Part shown: positions 5,906-8,957 of the stretch, in pieces
How positions within the stretch are numbered: the stretch's first letter is position 1
Layout of the letters: the number at the start of each line of letters is the position of its first letter
Origin: JAXGTD01 sp040775095
Lineage (GTDB): Bacteria > Pseudomonadota > Gammaproteobacteria > Chromatiales > Chromatiaceae
Assembly (NCBI GenBank): GCA_040775095.1
Contig: JAXGTD010000152.1
Span: 1-8,957 of the forward strand
Length of the DNA stretch: 8,957 nt
Reading direction: 5' to 3'
Program-made: the position numbers and the translations under genes
The notes under the pieces: model-generated
Database searches by the model: none
What the model was told of the DNA's origin: nothing
What the model saw: the letters and a program-made list of their open reading frames with translations, nothing else

Positions 5906-6086
5906 TCACCGCGAAAACCGCCCCCAAACGCGTCGCCGCAAAGGCGTCCATCGATGCGCCAGTCACAAGCACGGGTGCCCGTCCCCAGTGGTTTCGCGCC
6001 CCGGGCGGCGCGCGCTGACGAAAGGCCCTGAACGCTTTGCGCTCAGCCTCGCTCGAGAGAGCAAGATGGCTGACGCGCCCCCGCGC

Positions 6087-6115
6087 GGCGGCCCAGCCGG
6101 TGACCGTGGGCCGCC
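6087..6115 (-). terminator. Strong hairpin downstream of serS
   Basis: GGCGGCCCA (6087-6095) and TGGGCCGCC (6107-6115) form a perfect 9-bp stem. The 11-base loop can add an inner CGG-TGA-CCG. It lies 5 bases beyond the serS stop, the place expected for a transcript end. The sequence after it on the minus strand is GC-rich with no T-run, so termination may need Rho. It could also serve the convergent phosphatase transcript. Confidence 0.5.
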
Positions 6116-6120
6116 AACGC

Positions 6121-7401
6121 TCAAGGGGCCTCGAGCTTCTCGAGTCCGCCCATGTACGGGCGCAACGCCGCCGGCACGCGAATGCTGCCGTCTGCCTCCT
6201 GATAGTTTTCCATCACCGCGACCAGGGTACGGCCGACGGCCAATCCGGAGCCGTTCAGGGTGTGCACCAGCTCGGGCTTGCCGGTCTCCGGGTTGCGCCA
6301 GCGCGCCTGCAGGCGACGCGCCTGGAAGTCCCCGAAATGGCTGCACGAGGAGATCTCGCGATAGCGTTGCTGCCCAGGCAGCCACACCTCCAGGTCGTAG
6401 GTCTTGGTGGCGGAGAAGCCCAGGTCGCCGGTGCACAGGGTCACGACGCGGTACGGCAGCTCCAGCCGCCGGAGGATCGTCTCGGCGTGGCCGGTGAGCT
6501 CCTCCAGCGCCTCGAGGGCGTCCTCGGGGCGCACGGCCTGCACCAGCTCGACCTTCTCGAACTGGTGCTGGCGGATCATGCCGCGGGTGTCCTTGCCGTG
6601 CGAGCCCGCCTCGCTGCGAAAACAGGGGGTGTGGGCGACCCATTTGCACGGCAGCGCATCGGCCTCGATGATGCTGTCGCGCACCAGGTTCGTCAGTGGG
6701 ACCTCGGCGGTGGGGATCAGATAGAAGTCGCGCTCGCCGGGGACCTTGAACAGGTCCTGCTCGAACTTGGGCAACTGTCCGGTCCCATAGAGGCTGTCGC
6801 TGTTGACCAGGTAGGGGACATAGGTCTCGCTGTAGCCGTGCTCGCGCGTGTGGGTGTCGAGCATGAGCTGGATCAGCGCCCGGTGCAGGCATGCCAGCGC
6901 ACCATTGAGCACGACGAAGCGTGCGCCGGTGAGCTTGGCCGCCGCCTCCATGTCCAGCCATCCCGCCGGCACCCCGAGGTCGACGTGATCCCTGGGCGGA
7001 AACCCGAACAGGCGCGGCTCGCCCCAGGCGCGCTCTTCGCGGTTTGCCCCCTCGTCGGCGCCGTCCGGCACGCTTGCGTCAGGCAGATTCGGCAGGCCCA
7101 GGCTGATCTCCCGCACCGCCTCCTGCAAGGTCGCCAGCTCCGCATCCGCGGCCTTGAGCCGGTCGCCGACAACGGCAACCTCGGCCTTCAGCGGGGCGAT
7201 GTCCTCGCCAGCGGCCTTGGCCTTTCCGATCTGCTTCGATGCCGTATTGCGCCGGCTCTGCAACGCCTGTACCTCGGTCTGCAGCGCCTTGCGTCGCGTC
7301 TCGAGCGCCTCGATGCGGGCCGTGTCGAGGGTAAGGCCACGGCGCGCGAGCTGCTCGGCCACATGGGCGAGCTCGGTCCGCAGCAGTCGGGGATCCAGCA
7401 T
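6121..7401 (-). CDS. serS: Seryl-tRNA synthetase
   Basis: This class II aminoacyl-tRNA synthetase charges tRNA-Ser, and tRNA-Sec where present, with serine. The product has 426 residues, close to the E. coli length. Residues 1-100 form the tRNA-binding coiled-coil arm (LLRTELAHVAEQL through LQSRRNTASKQIG to LATLQEAVREI). The catalytic domain follows, with TGQLPKF (207-213), TAEVPLTN (231-238), motif 2 FRSEAGSHGKDTRGMIRQHQ (261-280) and motif 3 NGSGLAVGRTLVAVMENYQ (383-401). ATG 7401 starts the canonical MLDPRLLR and has AGGA nine to ten bases upstream. The frame stays open to 7506, but that extension is not family-like. It lies downstream of the crcB/DUF190 cluster on the same strand, 193 bp apart, so it could be read through but probably also has its own promoter. 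Confidence 0.98.
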   Translation of the reverse strand: MLDPRLLRTELAHVAEQLARRGLTLDTARIEALETRRKALQTEVQALQSRRNTASKQIGKAKAAGEDIAPLKAEVAVVGDRLKAADAELATLQEAVREISLGLPNLPDASVPDGADEGANREERAWGEPRLFGFPPRDHVDLGVPAGWLDMEAAAKLTGARFVVLNGALACLHRALIQLMLDTHTREHGYSETYVPYLVNSDSLYGTGQLPKFEQDLFKVPGERDFYLIPTAEVPLTNLVRDSIIEADALPCKWVAHTPCFRSEAGSHGKDTRGMIRQHQFEKVELVQAVRPEDALEALEELTGHAETILRRLELPYRVVTLCTGDLGFSATKTYDLEVWLPGQQRYREISSCSHFGDFQARRLQARWRNPETGKPELVHTLNGSGLAVGRTLVAVMENYQEADGSIRVPAALRPYMGGLEKLEAP

Positions 7402-7423
7402 GGTCTGCTTCCTGATTCTGTAT

Positions 7424-7440
7424 ACCCATCGCACATGGGT
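7424..7440. repeat. 17-bp palindrome ACCCAT-CGCAC-ATGGGT in the serS leader
   Basis: A perfect 6-bp stem with a 5-base loop lies 23 bases upstream of the serS ATG. On the + strand it is followed by TTTT, giving it a terminator look, but no + strand gene reads into it. On the minus strand it would be a 5'-leader hairpin or an operator. A related 17-mer occurs 151 bp away at 7575-7591. Confidence 0.45.
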
Positions 7441-7574
7441 TTTTCGGTTGGCGAGGTGCGTCGATCGAGCCCGAGAGCCAGGCACGGCGACGAGTGATCG
7501 CGACATCTACCGCATCGACTGCAGGGAGCCGCAACGCCGCGATCGAGCGCCAGGGGCGTGCCTCGCGGCGGGGA

Positions 7575-7591
7575 ATCCATGCGTGATGGGT
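7575..7591. repeat. Related 17-bp imperfect palindrome after the DUF190 gene
   Basis: Read on the minus strand this is ACCCATCACGCATGGAT, matching the 7424-7440 element (ACCCATCGCACATGGGT) at 14 of 17 positions. It lies 4 bases beyond the DUF190 stop codon. The two copies bracket the gap between DUF190 and serS and might form a paired regulatory site. Confidence 0.35.
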
Positions 7592-7594
7592 AGA

Positions 7595-7996
7595 TTAGCG
7601 TTGATGCTTTCCGTTGGCCTCGACGCTGACGCGCCAGGAGACGACGTGCCCGGGCTCAACGAAGTCCTTGATGCGTTCGATGGCAATGCGCGCTCGCTCG
7701 GGGCGGTCGAAGAATTCCAGCACCAACGGCAGATCGCTGGAGAGGTCGACCAGCGATGCGCTGTGCACGACCCCCGACGCGCCGAAACCGGCGACACCGC
7801 GCGTGACGGTGGCGCCGCAGACCTGCAGCTCGTCGTGCAGGCATTTCAGCAGCGGCCTCAGGCCATGATCCGATTCGGAGAGATAGACCCGCACCATGGT
7901 GGCCCGAATCGAGTGGTCTTCGCCCTCGAGCCGGTGCTCGCCGGCCCCGGAATCGGCCGCCGCGGCGGCGTTCGGTCTGGTCTCGTCGATCGTCAT
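7595..7996 (-). CDS. DUF190 (PII-like) protein of the fluoride-exporter cassette
   Basis: The product has 133 residues. After a 33-residue hydrophilic leader comes the DUF190 domain: VRVYLSESDHGLRPLLKCLH (35-54), then GATVTRGVAGFGASGVVHSA (61-80), LVDLSSDLPLVLEF (82-95), and a final strand WRVSVEA. The family has a ferredoxin-like, PII-like fold, is cytoplasmic and is commonly encoded beside crcB. A regulatory or nucleotide-sensing role for the channel is plausible but not established. ATG 7996 overlaps the TGA of the upstream crcB fusion as ATGA (7996-7993), a classic translational-coupling junction that fixes the start. Its first ~60 codons also occur, diverged, at the front of that upstream fusion gene. 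Domain call confident; function open. Confidence 0.88.
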   Translation of the reverse strand: MTIDETRPNAAAAADSGAGEHRLEGEDHSIRATMVRVYLSESDHGLRPLLKCLHDELQVCGATVTRGVAGFGASGVVHSASLVDLSSDLPLVLEFFDRPERARIAIERIKDFVEPGHVVSWRVSVEANGKHQR

Positions 7997-8370
7997 GAGA
8001 ACGCCCTCGCGGTTACCATCCCAACCCAGCAGGCCACGAGACAGAGCAACAGGCTCGCTCCGATGTTCGCCAACGCCCGGACCGGCTCCCCCTGCTCGAT
8101 CAGGAGCAGTGTCTCGAGCGAAAAGCTGGAAAAGGTCGTGAATGCACCCAGAAACCCGATCAGCAGCGCGGAGCGCAGCTCCGGGCCGAGCGCGCTGCGC
8201 TCGAGCAGCAGCACGAACAGGAGCCCCATCGCAAACGAGCCCAGCACGTTCGCAACCAGCGTGCCCCAGGGGAAATCGCGTCCAAGCAGCCGGGCGACAC
8301 CGTTCGACACCCAGAAACGCGAGAGCGCCCCAAGTGCGCCGCCACCCGCGATGGCCAGGACCTGTAACAG
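7838..8370. repeat. Tandem duplication of the crcB-DUF190 cassette, copy 1
   Basis: This copy covers the 5' part of DUF190 and all of the crcB domain of the fusion gene. It matches copy 2 (8401-8939) at an offset of 563-569 bp. The clearest short match is CAGGCATTTC...CAGGCCATG at 7838-7867 against 8401-8430, with 27 of 30 bases identical. Another is the crcB 3' end, from about 8000 against 8569. Confidence 0.75.
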
Positions 8371-8565
8371 CGCGCGGCCGAGGGCGCGCAGCTCTTTGCG
8401 CAGGCATTTCACCAACGGCCCCAGGCCATGCGCCGCACCGGATCGATCCGCAGGCGTCCTGTTCGAATCACCCGGGCCGCCCTCACCCACGCACCGATGG
8501 GTGTCCATCCCGGTAGCCGGAGCCGGGGCGGTGGCGTTGCCTGGCCTGGCCTCGTCCATGTCCAT
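7993..8565 (-). CDS. crcB: DUF190-fragment::CrcB fusion, fluoride channel with long N-terminal extension
   Basis: The product has 190 residues against ~125 for a normal CrcB. Residues 66-189 are a full CrcB/Fluc channel domain with four membrane helices: GGGALGALSRFW (74-85), GTLVANVLGSFAMG (101-114, pore N106), FTTFSSF (142-148, the Phe-box) and a last helix around SLLLCLVACW. The pore residues are intact. Residues 1-63 are not CrcB. They begin MDMDEARP (compare MTIDETRP of DUF190) and end HGLGPLVKCLRKELRALG (compare HGLRPLLKCLHDELQVCG), so they are a DUF190 N-terminal fragment fused in frame. No ATG, GTG or TTG lies at the normal CrcB start; the nearest in-frame alternative is GTG in 'LVKCL', about 14 codons upstream. 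ATG 8565 is preferred (TGATG overlap with the upstream stop); GTG 8568 is equally coupled. It would expel fluoride passively from the cell. Confidence 0.85.
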   Translation of the reverse strand: MDMDEARPGNATAPAPATGMDTHRCVGEGGPGDSNRTPADRSGAAHGLGPLVKCLRKELRALGRALLQVLAIAGGGALGALSRFWVSNGVARLLGRDFPWGTLVANVLGSFAMGLLFVLLLERSALGPELRSALLIGFLGAFTTFSSFSLETLLLIEQGEPVRALANIGASLLLCLVACWVGMVTARAFS

Positions 8566-8939
8566 CACAACGCCCTCGCGATCACCATCCCCGCCCAGCA
8601 GGCCAGGATACAGAGCAACAGGCTCACGCCGATGTTGATCAGCGCCCGACCCGACTCACCCTGCTCGGTCAGGGCCAGCGTCTCCAGCGAGAAGGTGGAA
8701 AAGGTTGTGAACCCACCCAGAAACCCGACCAGCACGGCGGCGTGCACGTCCGGGTCGAGCCAGCCGGGCTCGCCGAGCAGCACGAACAGGAGCCCCATCG
8801 CAAACGATCCCAGTATGTTGACGGCCAGCGTGCCCCAGGGAAAGTCGCGCCCCAGCAGCCGGTAGACCCCGGTCGACACCCAAAAACGCGAAAGCGCCCC
8901 GAGGGCGCCGCCGCCTGCAATGGCCAGGAGCTGTAACAC
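8401..8939. repeat. Tandem duplication of the crcB-DUF190 cassette, copy 2
   Basis: This copy holds the 5' remnant of a DUF190 gene (8401-8565) and the complete upstream crcB (8565-8939). The middle of the DUF190 remnant is much more diverged than its ends. The DUF190 core (beyond about codon 61) is absent, because the remnant runs straight into the second crcB. Confidence 0.75.
8565..8939 (-). CDS. crcB: CrcB/Fluc fluoride channel, upstream copy
   Basis: The 124-residue, four-helix inner-membrane protein exports F- as a dual-topology dimer in known relatives. It keeps GGGALGALSRFW (9-20), GTLAVNILGSFAMG (36-49) with pore N41, and GFLGGFTTFSTF (72-83) with the Phe-box F80 and F83. By hand alignment it is identical to the CrcB part of the downstream fusion at about 93 of 124 positions; the main divergence is the loop after FVLL (GEPGWLDPDVHAAV against LERSALGPELRSAL). 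The start is taken as GTG 8939, with GGAG at 8949-8946 six bases upstream. The frame stays open to the window edge, so an N-terminal extension cannot be fully excluded. It ends in TGA overlapping the next start (GTGA/TGATG). Upstream control, possibly a fluoride riboswitch, is outside the window. Confidence 0.9.
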   Translation of the reverse strand: MLQLLAIAGGGALGALSRFWVSTGVYRLLGRDFPWGTLAVNILGSFAMGLLFVLLGEPGWLDPDVHAAVLVGFLGGFTTFSTFSLETLALTEQGESGRALINIGVSLLLCILACWAGMVIARAL

Positions 8940-8957
8940 ACGCGGCTCCGCTGCACA

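Noticed and set aside
6037..7497. A 486-codon + strand frame opposite serS
   Set aside because: It mirrors the serS codons. The serS reading frame is unambiguous and this product matches no family.
7402..7594. A fluoride riboswitch near the crcB cluster
   Set aside because: This gap is downstream of crcB and shows no crcB-motif consensus. The expected riboswitch position, upstream of 8939, is outside the window.
7154..8638. A 494-codon + strand frame opposite DUF190 and crcB
   Set aside because: It runs antisense through several confident genes and is low-complexity. It is a GC-rich shadow.
1..8957. CRISPR array, insertion sequence, prophage or attachment site
   Set aside because: No regularly spaced repeats, transposase, integrase or tRNA-linked direct repeats were seen. 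The only multi-copy sequence is the crcB-DUF190 duplication.

Overview
The window is GC-rich DNA with compact bacterial genes. Its proteins fit a gammaproteobacterium, perhaps a Chromatiales-like or other purple-sulfur-type lineage. The Dcd and SerS proteins read like gammaproteobacterial versions. The placement of crcB directly upstream of serS also resembles the rarA-crcB-serS order I recall from Pseudomonas relatives. The genus cannot be fixed from the sequence alone.

Left part (1-3577, all + strand). The window opens inside the C-terminal half of a YyaL/DUF255-type thioredoxin-domain protein. After a 386-bp non-coding stretch comes a LysR-type regulator with a CysB-like effector domain, then a small XRE/Cro-cI-type regulator. 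A hairpin-rich gap of about 525 bp follows. It ends in a chain of mutually exclusive stem-loops in front of dcd (dCTP deaminase). These look like separate transcription units rather than one operon.

Middle (3578-6120). A perfect 11-bp-stem hairpin separates dcd from a convergent minus-strand gene for a small, extremely alanine-rich exported protein. A second structured gap, including a 40-nt hairpin, precedes two + strand genes: a CPBP-family (CAAX/Abi) intramembrane protease and a low-molecular-weight protein-tyrosine phosphatase. These two may be co-expressed. Each has a TAGACT box upstream that could be a -10 element.

Right part (6121-8957, minus strand). Reading leftwards, the order is crcB, a DUF190-fragment::crcB fusion, DUF190, then serS (seryl-tRNA synthetase). 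The first three overlap by 1-4 bases and look translationally coupled. This is the most interesting part. A crcB-DUF190 cassette (CrcB/Fluc is a fluoride channel; DUF190 is a small PII-like protein often beside it) has been duplicated in tandem. The DUF190 gene between the copies has lost its core, and its first ~60 codons are fused in frame to the second crcB. Both channel domains keep the family's pore residues, so the pair could act as two different subunits. The upstream end of the cassette, and any fluoride riboswitch, lies off the right edge.
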